Both the position numbers and the translations under genes were made by a program. The notes under the pieces are model-generated. The model did no database searches, was not told the origin of the DNA, and saw nothing but the letters and a program-made list of their open reading frames with translations. From Dysgonomonas hofstadii (lineage in GTDB: Bacteria; Bacteroidota; Bacteroidia; Bacteroidales; Dysgonomonadaceae): a DNA stretch of 64,000 nucleotides. The DNA lies in contig NZ_JACIEP010000001.1 of NCBI RefSeq assembly GCF_014196915.1, forward strand, positions 248,001-312,000, read 5' to 3'. This document shows, piece after piece, positions 18,140 to 26,738 of the stretch (its first letter is position 1; each line of letters opens with the position of its first letter).

Positions 18140-21100
18140 ATGTATGTAAAATCTAGACCATTAACAAAGCAAGTAAATTGCTTACGGAGGATATGTCTGG
18201 TACTTATTGTTAGTCTGTTCTCTGCTGCAGGGCTATATGCTCAGTCGGCCCGTGAGATTTCAGGTACGGTATCGGATGTTTTGGGCGAACCGCTAACAGG
18301 GGCGTCAGTAATAGAGAAAGGGACTACCAATGGAACGATGACAGATATCGATGGTAAGTTTACCTTGAACGTAAAGGAAAACGCAACAATAGAAATTTCA
18401 TTTATCGGGTTCAAGTCACAATCGTTGCCGGTAAAAGATAAAAGTATATTCAATATTGTACTTGAAGACGAAGCAAATCTTCTTGATGAAGTTGTAGCTA
18501 TCGGATATGGTGTCCAGAAAAAGAAACTGAACACAGGAGCTACAATACAGGTAAAAGGCGATGACCTGGCTAAAATGAACACTCTGAATCCCTTGCAGGC
18601 GCTTCAGGGACAAACTCCGGGTGTGCAGATTTCTACCACATCGGGACAACCGGGATCAGACATGAAAGTTATTATACGCGGAGTAGGGACTTTAGGTGAT
18701 GGCGCGCCTCTTTATATCATCGATGGAGTAGAAGGTGATATTAGTGCTATTAATGCTGCCGATATACAATCTATCGATGTGCTTAAAGATGCTGCCTCGG
18801 CAGCTATCTATGGTGCTCAGGCCGCGAACGGGGTTGTTCTGGTAACGACAAAACAAGGATCGAAAGGCCGTGGACAGGTTTCATTCGATGCATATTATGG
18901 TATACAGAATGTGGCTCGTAAAGCGAAAATGCTGAATGCAGATCAATACAAGACCATAATGACAGAACAGGCGTGGAATTCGGGTACAGCTATTCCCGAT
19001 TTTGCCACAATGAGCGGGCTTGCCGATACAGATTGGGTTGGGCAGATGTTTAAAGATGATGCAAAAACCGAAAGCTATACACTGGGAGTAAACGGAGGAT
19101 CGGAAACGTCAGTATACCTGCTTTCTCTTAATTATACATCACAGGAAGGTATAGCCGGAGGTAAAGATGTCTCAAACTATGAACGTTATGGATTTCGCAT
19201 CAATACCGAACATAAATTATATAACAATGTATTAAGGGTCGGACAGCATTTAAACTTTAATTATATAAAAAACAGAGGCATAAGTGTTGGTAACCAATAC
19301 AATAATACCCTGCGCGGGGCATTTGCCACATCTCCGTTGTCACCTGTATATAATGAAGACGGAGGGTATAACGATACTACCAATTCTTCATGGTACGCTA
19401 ACGACGGAAACCCTTACGGGAAAATGATGACTACTTCTAATAACGAAAACGATGCACAACGTCTGACTGCGGATGTTTATGCTGAATTAGAGCCATTAGA
19501 GAATCTGAAATTTAAAACAATATTCGGTATAAACTATTATGCTTCGGAATATCGTAGTTTAAGCCCATTATACAGTTTCTCAGCTGTAGATTATAATAAT
19601 GATCATACTACTACTACACAGAGTATGAGTAAAGGGCATACTTTAACATGGACTAACACTGCCGGATACGATTTCAAGGTAGCTGACGACCATTCATTCA
19701 ATGCTCTCATTGGTATGGAGGCCATCCGTTATCAGGGAACCACGATGTCTGCATCCAACTGGAATCTGTTATCCCAATTCAACGATTTTTCACATGCCTA
19801 TCTTGATAATACAATAGGACAGGCGCATTTAGATAGTGATGGTAATATTGTGGAAACAAGGACAGTAAGTGGTAAGCCGGAATATATCTATCGTAGGGCT
19901 TCATATTTCGGACGTATAGGATACAACTATCTTGAGAAATATATGTTCAATGCTACACTTCGCATCGACGGATCTTCCAAATTCGCACGGGGGCATCGCT
20001 GGGGATATTTTCCTTCATTTTCTGCTGGATGGGTTATTACCAATGAAGACTTCATGAAAAATATAACAGACAGCAGAGTACTTGATTTCCTGAAAATCCG
20101 TTTGAGCTGGGGACAGGTTGGAAACCAGGATATAGGAGACCAGCAGTTTGTTTCTCCTATCAATACTTCAAACAGTTATAGCGCTGATGAGCCTGCCGCA
20201 TATTATAACTTCGGGACAGGAAAAGTCAATGTGCCTGGTGCATATTCAACCCGTTTGGCAAATACTGAAGTGAAATGGGAAACATCAGAGCAGTTCAATG
20301 TGGGATTCGATGCTTATTTCCTTAAGAACAGATTGGGTGTAAACGCAGACTTTTATACTAAAACATCAAAAGACTGGCTGGTACAGATTCCGATACTCGC
20401 TACAGTAGGAACAGGAGCCCCCTATGTTAATGGAGGGGATGTAAAAAATACCGGTGTGGAATTGGCTTTCACATGGAGGGATAATATAGGGCAATTCAAT
20501 TACAATGTAGGAGTTAATGGTGCTTATAACAAGAACAAGATTGGTAATATTCCAACAGAAGGAGGAATAATAAACGGATTGTCTAATATGTTGTATGTGA
20601 ATGCCGGAGAGTTCTATCGTGCCCAAAATGGACATGCCATTGGTTATTTCTGGGGATATAAAACTGCAGGTATCTTCCAGAACGAACAAGAGATTGCTGA
20701 TTGGAAAGCGGCCGGGAATGGAACGCTTCAGACAAACCCTCAACCGGGAGATGTGAAATTCCTCGACCTTTACCATTATGATGAAAATGGAAATATTGTT
20801 CCTGGGGCGGATGGCAAAGTTGATACGGCCGATAAAGTGGATCTTGGTAATGGTACTCCTGATTTTACTTTCGGAATCAATATCGGATTCGAGTATAAAG
20901 GGTTCGATTTCAGCCTTAATGCCAATGGTGTTATGGGAAATAAGATAGTACAATCGTACAGAGACCACAACAACCCGAAGGCGAATTATACAACAGCTAT
21001 TCTTGACCGTTGGACAGGAGAAGGCACTTCGAACAGGATACCACGTGTGACAGAGACAAACGTTAACTGGGAGTTTTCAGACTTATACCTTCAGGATGGG

Positions 21101-21337
21101 GATTTTCTCCGCATAAGTAATATCACAGTCGGTTATGATTTCTCTAAGCTGATCCAATGGAAGTATTTGAGTCAGTGCCGTTTGTATGCATCGGTACAAA
21201 ATGCATTTACATTTACTAAATATGACGGAATGGATCCCGAAGTCGGATATGGAGTGGAAAGTTGGGTTTCCGGAGTTGATCTGGGTTTTTACCCTCGTCC
21301 ACGTACATTCTTATTTGGTGTAAATCTTAAATTCTAA
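18140..21337 (+). CDS. SusC-like TonB-dependent transporter (xyloglucan locus)
   Basis: A 1065-residue outer-membrane receptor that imports oligosaccharides with energy from TonB. A signal peptide ends at about residue 36 (GLYAQ). A carboxypeptidase-D regulatory-like domain follows (about 40-125, ISGTVSDVLGEPLTGASV). The plug domain carries the SusC-type signature SAAIYGAQAANGVVLVTTKQG. The large beta-barrel ends in a C-terminal aromatic residue (NLKF) suited to barrel assembly. It is preceded by GH31 and followed after 14 bp by its SusD partner. The cargo is inferred to be xyloglucan oligosaccharides from the neighbouring enzymes. Confidence 0.96.
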   Translation: MYVKSRPLTKQVNCLRRICLVLIVSLFSAAGLYAQSAREISGTVSDVLGEPLTGASVIEKGTTNGTMTDIDGKFTLNVKENATIEISFIGFKSQSLPVKDKSIFNIVLEDEANLLDEVVAIGYGVQKKKLNTGATIQVKGDDLAKMNTLNPLQALQGQTPGVQISTTSGQPGSDMKVIIRGVGTLGDGAPLYIIDGVEGDISAINAADIQSIDVLKDAASAAIYGAQAANGVVLVTTKQGSKGRGQVSFDAYYGIQNVARKAKMLNADQYKTIMTEQAWNSGTAIPDFATMSGLADTDWVGQMFKDDAKTESYTLGVNGGSETSVYLLSLNYTSQEGIAGGKDVSNYERYGFRINTEHKLYNNVLRVGQHLNFNYIKNRGISVGNQYNNTLRGAFATSPLSPVYNEDGGYNDTTNSSWYANDGNPYGKMMTTSNNENDAQRLTADVYAELEPLENLKFKTIFGINYYASEYRSLSPLYSFSAVDYNNDHTTTTQSMSKGHTLTWTNTAGYDFKVADDHSFNALIGMEAIRYQGTTMSASNWNLLSQFNDFSHAYLDNTIGQAHLDSDGNIVETRTVSGKPEYIYRRASYFGRIGYNYLEKYMFNATLRIDGSSKFARGHRWGYFPSFSAGWVITNEDFMKNITDSRVLDFLKIRLSWGQVGNQDIGDQQFVSPINTSNSYSADEPAAYYNFGTGKVNVPGAYSTRLANTEVKWETSEQFNVGFDAYFLKNRLGVNADFYTKTSKDWLVQIPILATVGTGAPYVNGGDVKNTGVELAFTWRDNIGQFNYNVGVNGAYNKNKIGNIPTEGGIINGLSNMLYVNAGEFYRAQNGHAIGYFWGYKTAGIFQNEQEIADWKAAGNGTLQTNPQPGDVKFLDLYHYDENGNIVPGADGKVDTADKVDLGNGTPDFTFGINIGFEYKGFDFSLNANGVMGNKIVQSYRDHNNPKANYTTAILDRWTGEGTSNRIPRVTETNVNWEFSDLYLQDGDFLRISNITVGYDFSKLIQWKYLSQCRLYASVQNAFTFTKYDGMDPEVGYGVESWVSGVDLGFYPRPRTFLFGVNLKF

Positions 21338-21351
21338 TAATAAAAGAATAA

Positions 21352-22980
21352 ATGACTATGAATAAGTTTAAACGAAATATATTAGTTGTTTTAGGGGTTA
21401 GTCTGGGTATGTTTTCATGTATGGATGGTTTCCTCGATTCAGAATCAAAAACCAATCTTACCGACGATAACTTCTATAAAACAATAGCAGATGCCGAAAT
21501 GGCACTGGTGGGATGTTACGATGGATTTCAACGTACATCGTCCAATGGAAATCTTTCTTTCTATGTTATTTCCGAAGTATTATCCGATAATTGTTTTGGC
21601 GGAACAGGCTCTTCCGACAGCCGTGCATATCAGGCTATTGACCGTTTCGACAGGTCTCAGTCTCCGTCAGAGAATGATTTATTTAACGGTACATGGAGTG
21701 ATTATTATGCAGGTATCTTCCGTTGCAATAGACTATTGCAGAGTTTCGCTGACATAGACTTTGGCAGCTATACAGATACACGCAACCGCATCGAGGGAGA
21801 AACACGTTTCCTGCGTGCTCTCATGTATTTCGATATGGTACGTTTGTTTGAGCGTATACCGTTGCTGACAGCTCCTACAAGTGACAATATTCCGCAATCA
21901 GACCCTACGGAAGTATACAACCTGATAGTGGAAGATCTGAAATTTGCAGCGGAGAATATTCCGGAAAACGCTTATCCTAAAGCAAATGCGAGCGAAAATG
22001 ACGGGCGTGTAACCAGTTATGCGGCAAAGGCTCTATTGGCCCGTGTATATTTGTTCTATACAGGCTACTATGGAAAAGATGGCCTCGGTGTAACTAAAGC
22101 GGAAGTTCTACAAGGACTTGAAGACGTGATCAATAGTAAAGAATACGACCTTGTAAAAGAATTTCATACTTTATGGCCGGCTGCCAGTTATGTGCCCGAT
22201 GCAAAAAATAATACGCTTGATAAATCAGCATTTGCAGGAGTGGGTAATGTGGAGACTGTATTTGCTCAGAAGTTTAATAATACATCCGATTATAATGGGA
22301 TGTCGGATGGCAATCGCTGGCTGGTGATGATGGGGCTGCGCAATACTAACTGGTCTCCTTACGGACAGGGATGGGGTGCATGTACGGTCAACCCGAAACT
22401 GGTCTCAGCATTTTTGCCGGCAGATACACGTAAAGTGGCATCTGTTATTGATATAGAAGGCGAGGGAATAGCCGATTCGTTCGATTTCGCCACACAGCGT
22501 GAATATACCGGATATACAGTAAAAAAATACACTCCGACAGCTTTGCCTGATGGTACGTCTGACACAGGTGGTTCGAATGATTTCCAGATATCACAGGATC
22601 AGGATTTTGTTGTGATCCGTTATGCAGATGTATTGCTTATGGCAGCAGAACTAGGCTCCTCCAATGCCCAGACTTATTTCGACAAGGTGCGTTCACGTGC
22701 GGGCCTGGGTTCTAAATCTACTACTGCTGCCAATATATTGGAAGAACGTAAGTTCGAGTTTGCTTTCGAAGGGTTACGTTATTGGGACTTACTCCGTCAG
22801 GGGATCGATGTAGCTGCATCTACTATTGCCCAGACGCAGAAGGTACTATCGAGTAATGCTGATGATGAAGTTGTTATTAGTGAAACTAATATCAAAAATA
22901 CCAGAGGTTTTATGCAAATACCAAATACTCAGATAAATCTTTCGAAAGGGGTACTAACTCAGAATGATGGTTGGAAATAA
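21352..22980 (+). CDS. SusD-like glycan-binding lipoprotein (xyloglucan locus)
   Basis: A 542-residue surface lipoprotein that caps the SusC channel and hands over glycans. The lipobox is MFSC (Cys23 from the first ATG; a second ATG two codons later at 21358 is an equally good start). The sequence has the SusD/RagB tetratricopeptide pattern: FLDSESKTNLTDDNFYKT, GETRFLRALMYFDMVRLFERIPL, the late ILEERKFEFAFEGLRYWDLLRQG motif and a C-terminal IPNTQINLS. All are standard family landmarks. It lies between susC and the surface glycan-binding protein in the same operon. Confidence 0.95.
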   Translation: MTMNKFKRNILVVLGVSLGMFSCMDGFLDSESKTNLTDDNFYKTIADAEMALVGCYDGFQRTSSNGNLSFYVISEVLSDNCFGGTGSSDSRAYQAIDRFDRSQSPSENDLFNGTWSDYYAGIFRCNRLLQSFADIDFGSYTDTRNRIEGETRFLRALMYFDMVRLFERIPLLTAPTSDNIPQSDPTEVYNLIVEDLKFAAENIPENAYPKANASENDGRVTSYAAKALLARVYLFYTGYYGKDGLGVTKAEVLQGLEDVINSKEYDLVKEFHTLWPAASYVPDAKNNTLDKSAFAGVGNVETVFAQKFNNTSDYNGMSDGNRWLVMMGLRNTNWSPYGQGWGACTVNPKLVSAFLPADTRKVASVIDIEGEGIADSFDFATQREYTGYTVKKYTPTALPDGTSDTGGSNDFQISQDQDFVVIRYADVLLMAAELGSSNAQTYFDKVRSRAGLGSKSTTAANILEERKFEFAFEGLRYWDLLRQGIDVAASTIAQTQKVLSSNADDEVVISETNIKNTRGFMQIPNTQINLSKGVLTQNDGWK

Positions 22981-22998
22981 TCTTAAAACTACTATATT

Positions 22999-24852
22999 AT
23001 GAAAAAAATATCGAAAATATTTGCATTGTTTGTATTCATCACTATGATGTTTGCGTCTTGCACTCCCGATAGTTATGAGTTGGGAGCTATAGATGTGAAG
23101 GCAGAGGATTTGGTAGAAGGAATTGCTTATAAAATAGAGCATGACGCATCGAATCCGAATATTGTGTACCTGACCAGTCTGATGGAAAGTAAATACACTC
23201 CTGTATGGAGTCATCCTCAGGGACGTAGCGTGAAGAGCAAGGTGAAACTGGAAATCGCTTTTCCCGGAACATACGAGGTTAAGTTTGGGGTGATGACCCG
23301 TGGAGGATTGGTATATGGAGAGCCTGTATCATTCGAGATTGATGATTTCTACGCAGGATTTGTTAGTGATGCCCTGTGGACAATGCTTTCGGGTGGAGTG
23401 GATAATGAAAAAACATGGTATCTCGATCTGGATGCTGATGGGGTGAGCCGCTATTTCACGGGGCCATTGTATTTCTATGGGACAGATGATAGCTGGGAGA
23501 CTGTAACAAATGGAGTTACTCTTCCTGAAGGAAGCGATTCGTGGAGTTGGCAAGCCGATTGGCCGGGGAATAAATGGATGATGGATGCTGCCAATTTTGG
23601 AACAATGACGTTCAATCTGAAAGGTGGTGCCAATGTAACTGTAGAACATTTGACGATTCCATCCAGAGGTACTGAAACCGGTACTTATATGCTGAGCGTT
23701 GAAGAACATACAATGCGTATTGTTGATGCTTCTCCGCTGCACGATACAAACCGTGACGGGCAGGTTATCGACTGGGGTGATATTAAGATATTATCACTCA
23801 CCGAAAATACAATGCAATTAGGTGTATTGCGTGATGCAGCCTTATCCGGAGAAGGAGCTTGTTTGTTAGTTTACAATTATATCAGCAAAGATTATTACGA
23901 CAATTGGGAACCGGGTGAGCCTGAGCCTCCTTATACCGGCAACGCGAATGATGACCTTACTTCTACCTTTACGAAAAAATGGAAGATGTCGGTCGAAACT
24001 CCGTATAACTGGACAGAGCTTGACGGAACATTCCTCAATAACTGGAGTTCTGCGGCTGATTATGCTTCGGCGGGTTACGACTACAATCAGGCTATGATCA
24101 AAAATATCTCACTGTCGATGACAAAAACAGGTGAAGATACAGGCAATTATATCTTTACAGATGGAAACGCAGCAGAAATAAAAGGGTCGTATGAGACCGA
24201 TGAAAAAAACAATATCATCTTCGATCAGGATATCAGTTTTGTTATATCCGGTTCGCAGAAATTATCGACTACTACTAAGGATAAAGCTTTGCGTATTATC
24301 CGCTCCGAAACGAACGAATCGGGCGAATTGTCAGGTTTGTGGTTCGGAAAACGCGACGAGACTAAGGAGGAATATATGGTCTATCATTTCGAACTGGTTA
24401 CTTCCGGATCGGGGGAGGGAAATGAAGGTACGGAAGTATCCTTTGACGCATCCAAAATATTATATGGCGATTTGGAAGGAAAAGGTAATCTGAGGATTGA
24501 AATATATAATGAGTATGGTGCAGGTACAGCTTCAAATCCACCATTGGATAAAGATAATTTTTCTTTTGCAGGTAGTGTTTCGGTTACGTTCACTCTCACT
24601 GGTGCTACCAATGCTGGAGCAACCGGAAGTTATGATGCGTCTATCTATTTTGCTGATGCTGATTGGAATCCGCAAGGTAACGGGGCAGTAGTAAATGTTA
24701 ATGGAGATGGGACTTATACTGTACAATTTAATTCAGCTGGTACAACTGCAGAGGGGATTATGGTATTTGTAGTCGATATAGTAGGCATGGCAGCAGATAT
24801 TACGGATATGAGTAGTGTTAAGGCTACGGTAGATAAGATTGTAGTCAAATAA
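22999..24852 (+). CDS. Surface glycan-binding lipoprotein (SusE/F position)
   Basis: A 617-residue lipoprotein (lipobox MFASC, Cys21). The first 110 residues look like a PKD/Ig-type spacer. Two middle modules of about 150-180 residues follow, rich in Trp and Gly (for example DSWSWQADWPGNKWMMD at about 175-192 and MSVETPYNWTELDGTFLNNW at about 330-350). A C-terminal beta domain of about 130 residues starts near FDASKILYGDLEG. I do not recognise a named enzyme family and no catalytic motif is visible. Its position after SusD and its lipobox indicate an outer-membrane protein that holds the polysaccharide for the cell-surface endoglucanase. Ligand specificity is inferred from the locus. Confidence 0.8.
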   Translation: MKKISKIFALFVFITMMFASCTPDSYELGAIDVKAEDLVEGIAYKIEHDASNPNIVYLTSLMESKYTPVWSHPQGRSVKSKVKLEIAFPGTYEVKFGVMTRGGLVYGEPVSFEIDDFYAGFVSDALWTMLSGGVDNEKTWYLDLDADGVSRYFTGPLYFYGTDDSWETVTNGVTLPEGSDSWSWQADWPGNKWMMDAANFGTMTFNLKGGANVTVEHLTIPSRGTETGTYMLSVEEHTMRIVDASPLHDTNRDGQVIDWGDIKILSLTENTMQLGVLRDAALSGEGACLLVYNYISKDYYDNWEPGEPEPPYTGNANDDLTSTFTKKWKMSVETPYNWTELDGTFLNNWSSAADYASAGYDYNQAMIKNISLSMTKTGEDTGNYIFTDGNAAEIKGSYETDEKNNIIFDQDISFVISGSQKLSTTTKDKALRIIRSETNESGELSGLWFGKRDETKEEYMVYHFELVTSGSGEGNEGTEVSFDASKILYGDLEGKGNLRIEIYNEYGAGTASNPPLDKDNFSFAGSVSVTFTLTGATNAGATGSYDASIYFADADWNPQGNGAVVNVNGDGTYTVQFNSAGTTAEGIMVFVVDIVGMAADITDMSSVKATVDKIVVK

Positions 24853-24860
24853 TTTACATT

Positions 24861-24895
24861 CATCCGGGCAATTATCTGTTTGTATTGCCCGGATG
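24861..24895. repeat. Intercistronic hairpin, glycan-binding protein to GH5
   Basis: CATCCGGGCAAT (24861-24872) and ATTGCCCGGATG (24884-24895) form a perfect 12-bp stem with an 11-base loop, in the 62-bp gap after the surface binding protein. No run of T follows directly. It is placed to protect the upstream susCD transcript or to reduce read-through into the enzyme genes. Confidence 0.7.
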
Positions 24896-24914
24896 ATGAA
24901 ATAAAAAGATATTT

Positions 24915-26618
24915 ATGGAAAAAATAATAAAACTGTTATTACTTGGATTTTGTCTGTTGACGACAGCTTATGCCTGTTCTAATGATGATGACGCACCAGA
25001 ACCCGAATTAATAGTATCTGCCGAAAGTATTCTTTTCAAGAAAGAGGGTGGCGATAAAGTGATGCATATAAAAACCAATCATCAATGGACTGTTTCCAGT
25101 TCCGAGACATGGTGTACTGTTACACCGTCTTCGGGTGACGGAACAGGTACTATCAAGCTGACTGTGAATGCGACAGAAAATACCTCCAATGATGAACGTT
25201 CGGCTGTACTCACAGTTAATGCCGGAGGTATAACAAAGCAGGTTGTAGTGACGCAGGCTTTGACAAACAAACTGGTGATAACAAAAAAAGAGTATGAAGC
25301 AAAAGTAGAAGGGGAAACAATTACTGTAAATTACCAGGCGACAGGTGATGTGGCTGTAAAAATAAACGGTGACTGGATTACCTAGTCATCTACAAAGGCC
25401 CTGTCAGATGAGTCAATTTCCTTTATTGTTGCTGCTAACAATAGTTTGTTTGCCCGTGAAGGAACTATAACATTTACTCTGGATGATCTGTCAGAAATTG
25501 TGACAGTTTCGCAATTGGCTTCAACACTTAATATTGCAGCAGACAAGACTGGTATGGACAGTGACGCTCCTGCCCTTGCTGCAAAAATGGGAATCGGATG
25601 GAATCTTGGAAATTCACTAGAGGCAACCAGTGGAACATCTGCCAGCGAAACCATGTGGGGTAATCCTAAAACAACCCAGACTCTGATAGATGGGGTGAAA
25701 GCCGCAGGATTCAATACAGTGCGCATACCTTGTGCATGGTCTGCTTATATAGAGGATGAAGCGACCTATAGGATAAAAGATTCGTGGCTTGCTCGCGTAA
25801 GCGAAGTCGTCGATTACTGTTTAAATAATGATATGTATGCTATTATCAATATACACTGGGATGGTGGCTGGCTTGAAGAAAACCCTACTTATGACAAACA
25901 GGCAGAAGCGAACAAAAAGCAAAAAGCCCTTTGGGAGCAGATAGCGGTTTACTTCCGCGACTATGACGAGCATCTGCTCTTTGCCGGAACAAATGAGGTG
26001 CATGCGAATTATAATGAACCCTCATCAGAGAATGTTGAAGTGCAATTATCATATAACCAAACTTTTATAGATGCAGTTCGCTCTACAGGAGGGAAAAACG
26101 CTTGGCGCAATCTTATTGTTCAGTCGTACAATACAAATATAGACTATGCTGTGAAATACCTGGAAATGCCAGTAGACCCTACTTCGGAACGTATGATGGC
26201 TGAGATACATTATTATGACCCTTACGAGTTTTGTATACAGGAAGCGAATACTGTTTTTCTTTGGGGTAAGGATTTCACGGGTATGACGGGAGTTGCTACA
26301 TGGGGTTTGGAAGACTGGGCTGATACCCAGTTCAATAAAATGAAGACGAATTTTACGGACAAAGGTATACCTGTCATAATGGGTGAATATGCTGCGACAT
26401 TGAGAACTTCGCTTAGTACTGCCGATTATGCCAATCATGTCAAGGCTCGTAACTATTATCTGAATTATATAACAAAATCGGCTATAGAAAACGGTATAGT
26501 TCCTGTTTACTGGGATAATGGCCCTACGGGAGACAATGCTTCAGGGCTGTTTAACCGGACTACAGGAGAGAAGGTGCATACCGATGCGATAGAGGCAATC
26601 ATCAGCGCAGGTAAATAA
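24915..26618 (+). pseudogene. BACON-BACON-GH5 endo-xyloglucanase interrupted by an in-frame TAG
   Basis: The reading frame is continuous from 24915 to 26618 except for one TAG at 25383-25385 (codon 157). Before it: lipobox AYAC (Cys21), a full BACON domain (about 30-118) and the first half of a second BACON domain ending GDWIT. After it the same frame resumes with SSTKALSDES, completes BACON 2 and continues into a GH5 domain (about 215-567) with the subfamily-4-like GWNLGNSLEA. The acid/base is Glu361 in GTNEVHAN and the nucleophile Glu491 in IMGEYAA. The architecture matches the cell-surface endo-xyloglucanase of known xyloglucan loci. TAG ends the neighbouring GH2 and GH43 genes, so it is a normal stop here. 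A fresh nonsense mutation, a base-call error or read-through are the options. Confidence 0.88.
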
Positions 26619-26641
26619 TAGATATTAAGGTTATCAAATGA

Positions 26642-26673
26642 ATGAAGGCCGGAAATATGCCGCCGGTCTTCAT
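26642..26673. repeat. Intercistronic hairpin, GH5 to GH2
   Basis: ATGAAGGCCGG (26642-26652) pairs with CCGGTCTTCAT (26663-26673) through one G-T pair, with a 10-base loop. It lies in the 120-bp gap between the GH5 frame and the GH2 gene. No T run follows, so attenuation or transcript protection is more likely than full termination. Confidence 0.6.
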
Positions 26674-26738
26674 TTCCCAAAGCGGTGTGTTATGGTTTTA
26701 TCTGACGCTGATCGGTAGTTAATTAATCTGATTTTATT

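Noticed and set aside
25446-26618. A separate short GH5 gene starting at a TTG codon after the amber stop
   Set aside because: The TTG lies inside the second BACON domain and there is no signal peptide; the upstream frame carries the matching first half. One interrupted gene explains the data better.
24915-26618. Amber codon reassignment or programmed read-through as the normal state
   Set aside because: Neighbouring genes (GH2 at 29237, GH43 at 4579, GH18 at 35769) end naturally with TAG, and no special structure is obvious after the codon. Left as a minor possibility only.
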